Shown here: positions 7,801 to 12,977 of the stretch, in pieces
Position numbering within the stretch: position 1 is the stretch's first letter
Layout of the letters: each line of letters starts with the position of its first letter
NCBI GenBank assembly: GCA_050946775.1
Contig: JBMNVL010000042.1
Span: 1 to 15,169, forward strand
Direction: 5' to 3'
Source of the DNA: UMGS1474 sp050946775
GTDB taxonomy: Bacteria; Bacillota; Clostridia; Oscillospirales; Acutalibacteraceae
DNA length: 15,169 bases
Notes under the pieces: model-generated
Seen by the model: only the letters and a program-made list of their open reading frames with translations
Told to the model about the DNA's origin: nothing
Databases searched by the model: none
Made by a program: the position numbers and the translations under genes

Positions 7801-8756
7801 CGATGGCCGGCAAGGCGCACGTGCTGCACAACGGCGAAAATCTCCTCTATGCCGACTGGAAATGGATCGACCAGCCCGACCACAAGCTGGATCTGTCGGG
7901 CTACGATCTCAAGGACGTCACCCTGGATCTGGACATCACCTTCGGGTCGGATCAGGATAACGTCAATTTCCAGAATTTCTGGCATACCCTGGTAATCAAG
8001 CTGCGTTCTACCGATAAATCCGGTGTGGCGGGCGATCCCGAACAGAACAACGCCGAGCACAACTACGGCTGGAACCTGACCCCGTCGGCATTCGCCGATC
8101 CGTCCAAGATCCACGTCTCCATCCCGCTGAACACCCCCAAGGGCAACTCCCGCGGGGTGATGGATTGGTCGGAAGTTGGCCGGATCATCATTCAGTGCTG
8201 GTTCCAGGATCAGTACAAGAACAATTCCATCGACCACTACATGGACATCCAGAACGTCTACATTCTGGATAAAACCGCCGCTCCCGCCGCGCCGGATACC
8301 GCCGCGCTGAACGCGGCCGTGGCCGACGCCCAGGCGGTGGATACCGCGGCGTTCACCCCCGCATCCGTCGCCGCCTTTGAAAAGGCGCTGGAAAAGGCCG
8401 TGGCCTACCAGACCAACCCCTACGCCGCGCAGGAAGCGGTGGACGCCGCCGTCCAGACGCTGACCGACGCCAAGGCCGCGCTGGAAAGCAAGCCCGCCTA
8501 TACGCCGGGCGACGTGGACGGCAAGGACGGCGTGACCGCCGCCGACGCGCTGATGGCGCTGCAGGCGGCCACCGGTAAGATCGAACTGACCGCCGATCAA
8601 ACGCTGGCGGCCGACGTGGACGGCAACGCCGGCGTCACCGCCGCCGACGCACTGACCATTTTGCAGTACGCCACCGGCAAGATCGATACGTTCCCTGCCG
8701 CTCAGGCGGATCATAACGGACTGGGCAGCGGCGACGGTGTTGAGGACGATCTCTGA
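4884..8756 (+). CDS. Secreted triple SGNH/GDSL hydrolase with Ig-like repeats and C-terminal dockerin
   Basis: A 1290-residue exported protein. The start at 4884 follows a strong ribosome site and begins the signal peptide (residues 1-30, K6 then a hydrophobic core and an AAAA cleavage area); the frame opens further upstream, but inside the promoter. Three SGNH hydrolase domains follow at about 31-222, 306-503 and 594-803. Catalytic residues are complete in all three: Ser40/Asn110/Asp198/His201, Ser315/Asn390/Asp480/His483 and Ser602/Asn674/Asp779/His782. Each is followed by a cadherin/Ig-like repeat resembling DUF5018 (about 226-302, 507-588, 805-881; YTVT motifs). Then come a Big_3-type Ig domain (886-962), a beta-sandwich module shared with the deacetylases (966-1129), a helical FIVAR-like region (1138-1203) and a two-repeat type I dockerin (1208-1267). 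The signature LGTNDSKPQNW in domains 1 and 2 belongs to esterases often tied to carbohydrate deacetylation. I infer removal of ester groups from a glycan; the substrate is unknown. No sortase motif is present. Confidence 0.93.
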   Translation: MNVFRKLAAVLLCTTLLLPAMAVPYTAAAATVKIACVGDSITAGSQASSSAYHYPTQLQALLGSGYDVRNFGTSGRTLLSRGDNPYVNDNNFTNSKNFAPDYVTIMLGTNDSKPQNWSHKADFEGDMKAMIETYRALPSHPVVIVCTSPTVGATNIGISEAVVTGEIVPLQKKVAAEMGCPVIDINALTKNAPQNYADGIHPNDAGYTAMAKMFCDGLQDIFTAAIKGFSIGGADAAIDNDAATVSLTLPYGTAVTALEPQITLADGAKIDKTGPQNFTSPVKYTVTSPDGKVQKTYTVTVKAQAKIKVACVGDSITAGAGGSGGINYPQQLGLNLGSAYEVRNFGNSGKTLLKDGIDGTNVVSGYVTTDTYRNSINYNPDVVIFMLGTNDSKPQNWNPLGDKFEDEYRELLQVYMNLPSHPTVYAATSPTAFQNGGYGIQPAVIHDEIVPIQKKIAAELGLTVIDMHALTADGGANFPDNIHPNNDGYIQMGKDFADAIKKDITTLQGFAVDGGANRDAALGVIDDEAGTVAITLPATADLTAVEPTLTLPAGATYAPLGAQDFSNPVTYTVTAADGTAKREYVVTAQKQKKLKIACVGDSMTFAEYYPNDLAGFLGGAAEIGRFGQNSTTAQKTGLKENGQNPNSGAYVDQAIYQQSKNFAPDIVLLTLGSNDSKQGVGEQSGHKLVVNWTENSPAQFEKDLKELVASYQALPSHPVVILGTSPSGYETAGNWGAKPQIVNDQIAPLQRKVAADMGCFLTDFNAATQGKETQLIGGDGLHPNFNGYYTLAGMHYVNIQNAMAAITGFAIGDEIGMVDQIDKTVYVSVPDGTDLTALEPVVTLAEGAVADKTGVQNFGQPVTYTVTSPNGWKSAYTVNVTSPSGVQVSKIELLTLPEKATYKLGEELDTTGATLSVIYTNGDREVIDVTADMVSGYDWLTVGKQALTVTYEGKTAEMTVKVEPYGVLGTFSAMAGKAHVLHNGENLLYADWKWIDQPDHKLDLSGYDLKDVTLDLDITFGSDQDNVNFQNFWHTLVIKLRSTDKSGVAGDPEQNNAEHNYGWNLTPSAFADPSKIHVSIPLNTPKGNSRGVMDWSEVGRIIIQCWFQDQYKNNSIDHYMDIQNVYILDKTAAPAAPDTAALNAAVADAQAVDTAAFTPASVAAFEKALEKAVAYQTNPYAAQEAVDAAVQTLTDAKAALESKPAYTPGDVDGKDGVTAADALMALQAATGKIELTADQTLAADVDGNAGVTAADALTILQYATGKIDTFPAAQADHNGLGSGDGVEDDL
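4984..6074 (+). repeat. Duplicated SGNH-coding stretches within the hydrolase gene
   Basis: Domains 1 and 2 share exact DNA matches: 32 bases around the GDSITAG codons (4984-5015 and 5809-5840) and 38 bases around LGTNDSKPQNW (5197-5234 and 6037-6074). Sequence between the matches is diverged. Domain 3 (from about 6663) keeps only shorter matches. This points to tandem domain duplication, with local conservation or conversion at the active-site segments. Confidence 0.85.
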
Positions 8757-8762
8757 TTTTTG

Positions 8763-8797
8763 AAAAGCGGGACGCGTTTTTGACGCGTCCCGCTTTT
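8763..8797 (+). terminator. Strong intrinsic terminator of the SGNH hydrolase gene
   Basis: A perfect 15-base-pair stem (8763-8777 with 8783-8797; GC core GCGGGACGCG) with a five-base TTTTG loop. The right arm ends in a T-run. It sits 6 bases after the stop codon at 8756; its A-rich left flank may also allow use in the other direction. Confidence 0.92.
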
Positions 8798-8811
8798 TAT
8801 CAGGAGGCAGT

Positions 8812-9126
8812 ATGAATTCGTTTGAACGCATTTACGAGGTGGTGCGGCAAATCCCTTACGGCAAGGTGGCCACCTACGGGCAGATCGCCTTTTTGGCGGG
8901 CAATCCCCGGTGGTCGCGGGTGGTGGGGTACGCTCTGCACGTCAACCCCGACCCGGAGCGTATTCCCTGCTTTCGGGTGGTCAACCGGCTGGGCGAGGTC
9001 TCCCCGGCCTTCGCCTTCGGCGGCGGCAACCGGCAGGTGGAACTGCTCAAAGCCGAGGGCGTTCCGTTTCTGCCCGACGGGAGGGTGGATCTCAAGCACG
9101 CCTGCTGGGACGGAAAAACGTCGTAA
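8812..9126 (+). CDS. MGMT-family DNA alkyltransferase-like protein
   Basis: A 104-residue protein made of only the C-terminal (DNA-binding and active-site) domain of O6-alkylguanine-DNA alkyltransferases. The helix-turn-helix segment IPYGKVATYGQIAFLAG (about 14-30) and RVVGYALHVNP are typical of the family. The active-site motif is IPCFRVVNRLG: Cys53 is kept, but the His of the usual PCHRV is Phe54. It is therefore not an Atl-type protein, in which Cys becomes Trp; it could still transfer alkyl groups, or only bind damaged bases. AGGAGG at 8802-8807 is close (4 bases) to the ATG. No promoter is visible after the preceding terminator, so expression may depend on read-through. Its link to the neighbouring secreted hydrolases is probably positional only. 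Confidence 0.88.
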   Translation: MNSFERIYEVVRQIPYGKVATYGQIAFLAGNPRWSRVVGYALHVNPDPERIPCFRVVNRLGEVSPAFAFGGGNRQVELLKAEGVPFLPDGRVDLKHACWDGKTS

Positions 9127-9159
9127 ACCCGGCGGCGGACAAACGTGGCCGCTTATGCG

Positions 9160-9242
9160 GCGTGCCGCCCAAGGGGCGACTATCCCTCCGACCTCGTCGC
9201 CGCAAGCGTCTCCTCGGCCACCTCCCTTTAGGCAAGGGAGGC
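9160..9242. repeat. Interspersed hairpin repeat, clostridial type
   Basis: CCTCCCTT-TAGGC-AAGGGAGG (9221-9241) forms an 8-base-pair hairpin, preceded by a CCCTCCGACCTCGTC stretch (from 9184). This arrangement resembles a short noncoding repeat family that I recall scattered in genomes of gut Clostridia. No coding potential is evident. Confidence 0.5.
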
Positions 9243-9270
9243 AAACCGCACCCCGCAAACGTACATCATC

Positions 9271-9330
9271 CCCCGGGCGGATACTATGCGCCCCTACGGC
9301 ACGATTCGAGACCGCGCGAATCCGTAGGCG
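9271..9330. repeat. Second nested-palindrome repeat
   Basis: GGGCG (9275-9279) pairs with CGCCC (9289-9293). CCTACGG (9293-9299) pairs with CCGTAGG (9322-9328), enclosing ATTCG (9304-9308) and CGAAT (9317-9321). The two hairpins share base 9293. The element looks like a REP- or MITE-like remnant, separate from the hairpin at 9221-9241. Together the two repeats fill most of the gap between the MGMT-like gene and the convergent gene ending at 9409. Confidence 0.5.
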
Positions 9331-9378
9331 GGATGCATCTGTCTTCCTTGCCGGTCACTTCTATCACCAACAACGAAG

Positions 9379-9401
9379 GGCGGATCCCGATGGGATCCGC
9401 C
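9379..9401. terminator. Probable terminator hairpin between convergent genes
   Basis: A perfect 10-base-pair stem, GGCGGATCCC (9379-9388) with GGGATCCGCC (9392-9401) and a GAT loop, lies 7 bases past the minus-strand stop codon at 9409. The T-tracts are weak on both sides (TGTGTGTTT on plus, CTTCGTTGTT on minus), so strength is uncertain. Confidence 0.55.
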
Positions 9402-9408
9402 TGTGTGT

Positions 9409-9993
9409 TTATCGCTTGCGATAGGGGTTTTTCCGTTTTTCCCGGTTGAGCAGCTCCACCTGCCGCAAAAACTTTTTTTGCCCGTCGGAAAGAGTCAACT
9501 CGCCAATATACTTCGCTGTCCATACCACCGGAGCACAATCCGGAACACGCTTCAGCGTCTTCCACTCCTGTAGCACAAAATCAGGGACGATCTCCTTTGG
9601 ACGGTCGAAAATCGCTGTCCAGCTTTCGTGGGTAACAAGGGAAAACAAGGTGGATCCATCATCCCGAAAAAACGTCAGATCTTCCGGATTATGATGGCTG
9701 TACCCTTCCCACTGGTCCAAGGCGTCCGCCTGTTTTTGTAAAATGCGTTTGCTTTCCGGTGTACAGCGATAAAGGCGCACCGTTGCCTCCTGACCGTAGG
9801 GATACCACAGCTCGTCCTGCGACCGGTAGGCGGCAAACGCATACGGCTCTAAGGCGTCCATGGGATCAATCCCCTGTCGGATGTGCAAAAAGGTGAGGGC
9901 AAAATATTGACCGTACGCAAAACAAAAATCCATTAACTTTTCGTACGCCTCACCGGCAACATTGGTTTGGCTGTTCTCAAACGTATACGGCAT
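9409..9993 (-). CDS. Conserved-looking cytosolic protein of unknown function, coupled to the deacetylase gene
   Basis: I do not recognise this 194-residue protein. It has no signal peptide and no membrane segment. It is rich in aromatic residues, with a helical N-terminal half and a short FFRDDGSTLFSLVTHES stretch (about 108-124) that looks like beta-strands. The C-terminus is strongly basic (EKRKNPYRKR). The start is placed at 9993, 4 bases after the deacetylase stop codon; the frame stays open to 10038, but that part overlaps the deacetylase coding end. It is therefore the second gene of the deacetylase operon and probably translationally coupled. The GC content here is visibly lower than in its neighbours, which may mark later acquisition. 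No function can be assigned. Confidence 0.8.
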   Translation of the reverse strand: MPYTFENSQTNVAGEAYEKLMDFCFAYGQYFALTFLHIRQGIDPMDALEPYAFAAYRSQDELWYPYGQEATVRLYRCTPESKRILQKQADALDQWEGYSHHNPEDLTFFRDDGSTLFSLVTHESWTAIFDRPKEIVPDFVLQEWKTLKRVPDCAPVVWTAKYIGELTLSDGQKKFLRQVELLNREKRKNPYRKR

Positions 9994-9997
9994 TGTC

Positions 9998-12412
9998 TTA
10001 CCCCAACTCGATGGCGCGGCTGTAATGGCCGCCGGCAACGCCGCCGTTCACCCGGGCGTTCAGCAGCTCCTCCACCGACACGATATCGTATCCCTGCTGC
10101 TGCAGCGAATCGATGATATCCAGCACCGCCTCCATCGAGGACGGACGGGTGGAATGGAAGATCAGAATATCGCCGTCGTTTACGGTATACGAGCCGTCGG
10201 CGGCGCGGTGATGGACGAGGATATCCTCTTTGTCGCTGAGCTCATGATCGGGATAGCCGTAGCCGACCCAGTCGATGATCCGCATCCCCAGCGACTTGAG
10301 GTAGGCCTCCGACCGCTCATCCGTGGCTGCCCACGGCGCGCGGAACAAGGTGGGCGCCTTGCCGGTGTATTCCTCGATCAGGGCGTTGCACTTGTCGATC
10401 TCTTCTTTCATCGACGCCTCGTCGATCTGCGTCAGATTTTTTGTGTGGGTATAGCTGTGGTTGCCCACCGAATGGCCGTCGGCCGCCATACGGGCGACGA
10501 TTTCGGGGTATTGCTCGGCGTAGGTGCCGACGATGAAGAAGGTGATATGGGCGTTTCGCGCTTTGAGCTCGTCGAGGAAGTCCTCGGTGTATTCGGTGGG
10601 GCTGTCGTCAAAGGTGAAAGCCACCATCTTGCGGGGTGCGCCGCCCGACAGGTTGATCTTGCCGGTCGCCGCCTGCAAAATCATCAGCGCGTCGGCGGCG
10701 GAAACACCGGGCGTCCCGTCCACGTCGGCGGCACGGGTCTGCTCGGCGGTCAGGGTCACCTTGCCGGTGGCCGCCTGCAGGGTCAGCAGGGCGTCGGCCG
10801 CCGTCACGCCGTTTTCACCGTCCACGTCGCCGGTCGGCACCGCCGCTTTGCGGACGATCGCCACGTCACCCATTGCAAATCCCACCTTTTCCGAAACTCC
10901 CTGGGCGCGATTGCCGGCTCCGTCCAGATAATACAGCGGCTCGTTGACCTCGGCCAGCACCATCATCTGGCGCACGTCGGTCCAGTCGATCTTTTCCCGT
11001 CCCAGCAGCCGCAGCGGCAGCCGGACGGTGTACACGCCGTCCTCGTCCGCGCTCATCAGTTCCCGCCGCAGATAATAGGTGGCGCAGGCCATTTCTCCCC
11101 CGTCAACCTTCGCGGAGCGCAGCCGCAGGGCGATTTGTTTGAAGCCGGACAGGGTGTCGGCGTCTTCCCGCAGGGCCGGCAGGACGAACCGGATCTGCAG
11201 ATACAGATCTTTGGCCGCGCCGTTGTCGCCGTCGCCGGACAGATCCACGCCACGGCCCGTCTGATCGTCGGCCGGCAGACCGTCGCCGGTCATCCAGCCG
11301 GCGTGGAAGGTGGTGCCGTAAAGCAGGGTGTTCAGCGATTTGTTGGCCGAGGAGAAGGTCTGTACCGTTTCATACCGGTCGTCCGGCTCAACGGCGACAA
11401 GCCCCAGCTTGGCCTTCCAGATCGCCAGCACCGCGTCGTTGAGCAGCCGCTGGGTGGCGGACGGATTATCCAGCGCCCGTTGTCCGGCGGTCTTCGCCGC
11501 CGTATACGCGGCGAACGACGCGGCGGTATACGCCGCTTCGTCCGGCGTTTCCCCGACCAGTGCCTCCAGCGCCGCGGTGTGCAGGATAAAGGCGCCTTTC
11601 AGCGCTTCCAGCGCCTGGGCGATGGCGGCGGCCGCTCCGTCGACCTGCTCCTGGGTGGCGTTTTCGTTCGCCAGAACCTGCCGGCCGGCTTCCTGCGCCG
11701 CGTGGAGCGCCTCCACCGCGTCGGCGCGGTAATCCGCTTCGTTGACGGTCAACGCCACCAGATCCCGCAGCTCGTCAAAGTCCACGTCGCCCTCGTTCAC
11801 TTCCCGGACGATCCGCACATCGGACAGGGTGAAGGTCAACCGCTCGGAATTGTGGGTGGCGCTGTCTTCTTTCGCCTCGGCCGCCAAATTGGCGACCACC
11901 ATCAATTCCCGCGCGTCCGACCAATCGATCTGGTTGGCGGGAAAATCCGTCAGCGGGACGGCGATTTCAAACCCGCCGTCGGCAATGGTCACCTGACCGG
12001 GAGTGACCTTCGCCGAATCGGTGCGCTTTTCGGCGCCGTCGATTCGGGCGGAGCGCAGCCGCAGCTCCAGAGAACTCCAACAGGTGGCCGGATCCAGACT
12101 GCCGTCCGACACGATAAACCGGGCGTTGGCCTTGAGCGTCATCTTCTTGTTGGCGCCGTTGGCACCAAATCCCGACAGATCGACGCCCTTGCCGGCGCCG
12201 TTTTCCCCGGGCAGACCGTCGCCTGCACGCCAGTTGGAATTCAACTGATAGCCGTACAGGATCCGGCTGTCGGCGTAGCCGTCAAAGGCGGAAAAGGCCG
12301 CCACGGTTTTTTCGGTGACGTCCGCCGACGCAAAGGCGCCAAACACGGCGCACTGCGCCAACATGGCACACGTCAACAGCAGCGACAGCCCCTTGCAAAT
12401 TCGCTTTTTCAT
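9998..12412 (-). CDS. Secreted CE4/NodB polysaccharide deacetylase with internal dockerin
   Basis: An 804-residue exported protein that probably removes N- or O-acetyl groups from a polysaccharide outside the cell. Order: signal peptide (1-30); beta-sandwich module A (about 35-204); two FIVAR-like helical repeats (about 205-340); beta-sandwich module B (347-521); type I dockerin with two calcium loops, DVDGENGVTAAD and DVDGTPGVSAAD (527-586); NodB domain (596-786). The NodB metal set is present: Asp602-Asp603 (TFDDSP), His652 and His656 (NHSYTH). Arg691-Ala-Pro-Trp (motif 3) and His753 (ILIFHS) complete the site. Motif 1 has Ser where most members have Gly (TFDDGP). GAGGG precedes the ATG, and a promoter lies upstream at 12448-12476. 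Peptidoglycan, chitin and acetylated xylan are all possible substrates. It is paralogous to the gene at 12978 over its whole length. Confidence 0.94.
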   Translation of the reverse strand: MKKRICKGLSLLLTCAMLAQCAVFGAFASADVTEKTVAAFSAFDGYADSRILYGYQLNSNWRAGDGLPGENGAGKGVDLSGFGANGANKKMTLKANARFIVSDGSLDPATCWSSLELRLRSARIDGAEKRTDSAKVTPGQVTIADGGFEIAVPLTDFPANQIDWSDARELMVVANLAAEAKEDSATHNSERLTFTLSDVRIVREVNEGDVDFDELRDLVALTVNEADYRADAVEALHAAQEAGRQVLANENATQEQVDGAAAAIAQALEALKGAFILHTAALEALVGETPDEAAYTAASFAAYTAAKTAGQRALDNPSATQRLLNDAVLAIWKAKLGLVAVEPDDRYETVQTFSSANKSLNTLLYGTTFHAGWMTGDGLPADDQTGRGVDLSGDGDNGAAKDLYLQIRFVLPALREDADTLSGFKQIALRLRSAKVDGGEMACATYYLRRELMSADEDGVYTVRLPLRLLGREKIDWTDVRQMMVLAEVNEPLYYLDGAGNRAQGVSEKVGFAMGDVAIVRKAAVPTGDVDGENGVTAADALLTLQAATGKVTLTAEQTRAADVDGTPGVSAADALMILQAATGKINLSGGAPRKMVAFTFDDSPTEYTEDFLDELKARNAHITFFIVGTYAEQYPEIVARMAADGHSVGNHSYTHTKNLTQIDEASMKEEIDKCNALIEEYTGKAPTLFRAPWAATDERSEAYLKSLGMRIIDWVGYGYPDHELSDKEDILVHHRAADGSYTVNDGDILIFHSTRPSSMEAVLDIIDSLQQQGYDIVSVEELLNARVNGGVAGGHYSRAIELG

Positions 12413-12447
12413 GGTATCCCTCTTTTCCGGTATTCCGTTATATATTC

Positions 12448-12476
12448 ATTATACCAGTTATAAAAATAAAACACAA
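12448..12476 (-). promoter_or_regulatory. Promoter of the deacetylase operon
   Basis: On the minus strand TTGTGT (12471-12476) and TATAAT (12448-12453) are 17 bases apart, in an AT-rich stretch unlike the surrounding DNA. Hexamers and spacing equal those of the SGNH hydrolase promoter at 4806-4834. Confidence 0.78.
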
Positions 12477-12506
12477 TCCGTTTCCGAAAAAAACGGCCAA
12501 AACGAA

Positions 12507-12539
12507 AAAAGAGGAGCCGTACAAAACGATTCCTCTTTT
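12507..12539 (-). terminator. Intrinsic terminator after the decayed paralogue
   Basis: The stem AAAAGAGGA (12507-12515) pairs with TCCTCTTTT (12531-12539), with an inner CGT/ACG pairing. On the minus strand the right arm runs into a T-run of six. It lies 21 bases past the remnant's ancestral stop codon and separates that operon from the deacetylase promoter. Confidence 0.8.
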
Positions 12540-12560
12540 GGATAAATCTTTCGCCGAAAA

Positions 12561-12958
12561 TTAGAAAGACAGAATCTTGCCGGTGGCAAACTGCAAAATC
12601 GCCAGGGCGTCAGCCGCAATCCGATTTGCTTGATGTCCACCGGCGTTTGCACGTCGGGATGCAGCGGCTCAAGGGCAAATTTCACCTGCAGATACAGATC
12701 TTTTGCCGCGCCGTTATCCGCCGAACCCGACAGATCCGCGCCGACGCCGGGCACGGTGGAATCGCTGTTCAGGCCGTCGCCTTTTTTTCAACCGGAATCC
12801 AGCAGACTTCCATACAGCACCTGACGGTTGGCGGATCCCTCAAACGAGGAGAAATTCACCACGACCTTTTCGGTTTCTTCCTCCGCCGACGCCGCCATGG
12901 GCAGACAGGTCAGCAGCAGCGCCAACGCCAGCAACAGAGGCAAAAGACGTTTTGTCAT
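12561..12958 (-). pseudogene. Decayed paralogue: secreted beta-sandwich/dockerin protein
   Basis: On the minus strand an ATG at 12958 opens an intact signal peptide (MTKRLLPLLLALALLLTCLP), then the start of the beta-sandwich module found in the two deacetylases. Codon 57 (12788-12790) is TGA where the paralogues have TGG (SGW/AGW before xxGDGL). The frame then continues with ADLSGSADNGAAKDLYLQ and KQIGLRL. At GCGGCTG (12611-12617) the sequence jumps, one frame over, into the end of a dockerin second repeat, ADALAILQFATGKI, with a TAA at 12561. The rest of the module, any helical or catalytic part and the first dockerin repeat are missing. It starts 19 bases after the deacetylase at 12978, with AAAAGGAA as ribosome site, so it was the next gene in that operon. 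Two independent lesions make a functional product unlikely. Confidence 0.88.
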
Positions 12959-12977
12959 TTTCTCTCGTTCCTTTTCG

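Noticed and set aside
4626..8831. A 1401-codon open frame on the minus strand opposite the SGNH hydrolase gene
   Set aside because: Its translation is a Gly/Val/His/Asp-rich pattern typical of the antisense of GC-rich coding DNA; the plus-strand gene has a signal peptide, motifs, promoter and terminator.
9127..9408. CRISPR array or small RNA gene in the repeat-rich gap
   Set aside because: The hairpins differ from each other and there are no regularly spaced direct repeats; no promoter for a small RNA was seen.
9994..10038. Earlier start for the 194-residue unknown protein
   Set aside because: It would overlap the end of the deacetylase gene; the ATG at 9993, 4 bases after that stop, fits coupling better.
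9962..12463. An 833-codon open frame on the plus strand opposite the deacetylase
   Set aside because: Shadow frame without recognisable domains; the minus strand carries the full CE4 protein with promoter and ribosome site.
12458..12754. A 98-codon frame starting at an internal GTG in the remnant
   Set aside because: It begins inside the sandwich module without a ribosome site and after the deletion reads the dockerin DNA and the terminator in a wrong frame.
12788..12790. In-frame TGA read as tryptophan or selenocysteine
   Set aside because: guaB, nadA, the SGNH gene and the deacetylase at 12978 end in TGA, so TGA is a stop here; the paralogues have TGG, and a second, frame-changing lesion follows.
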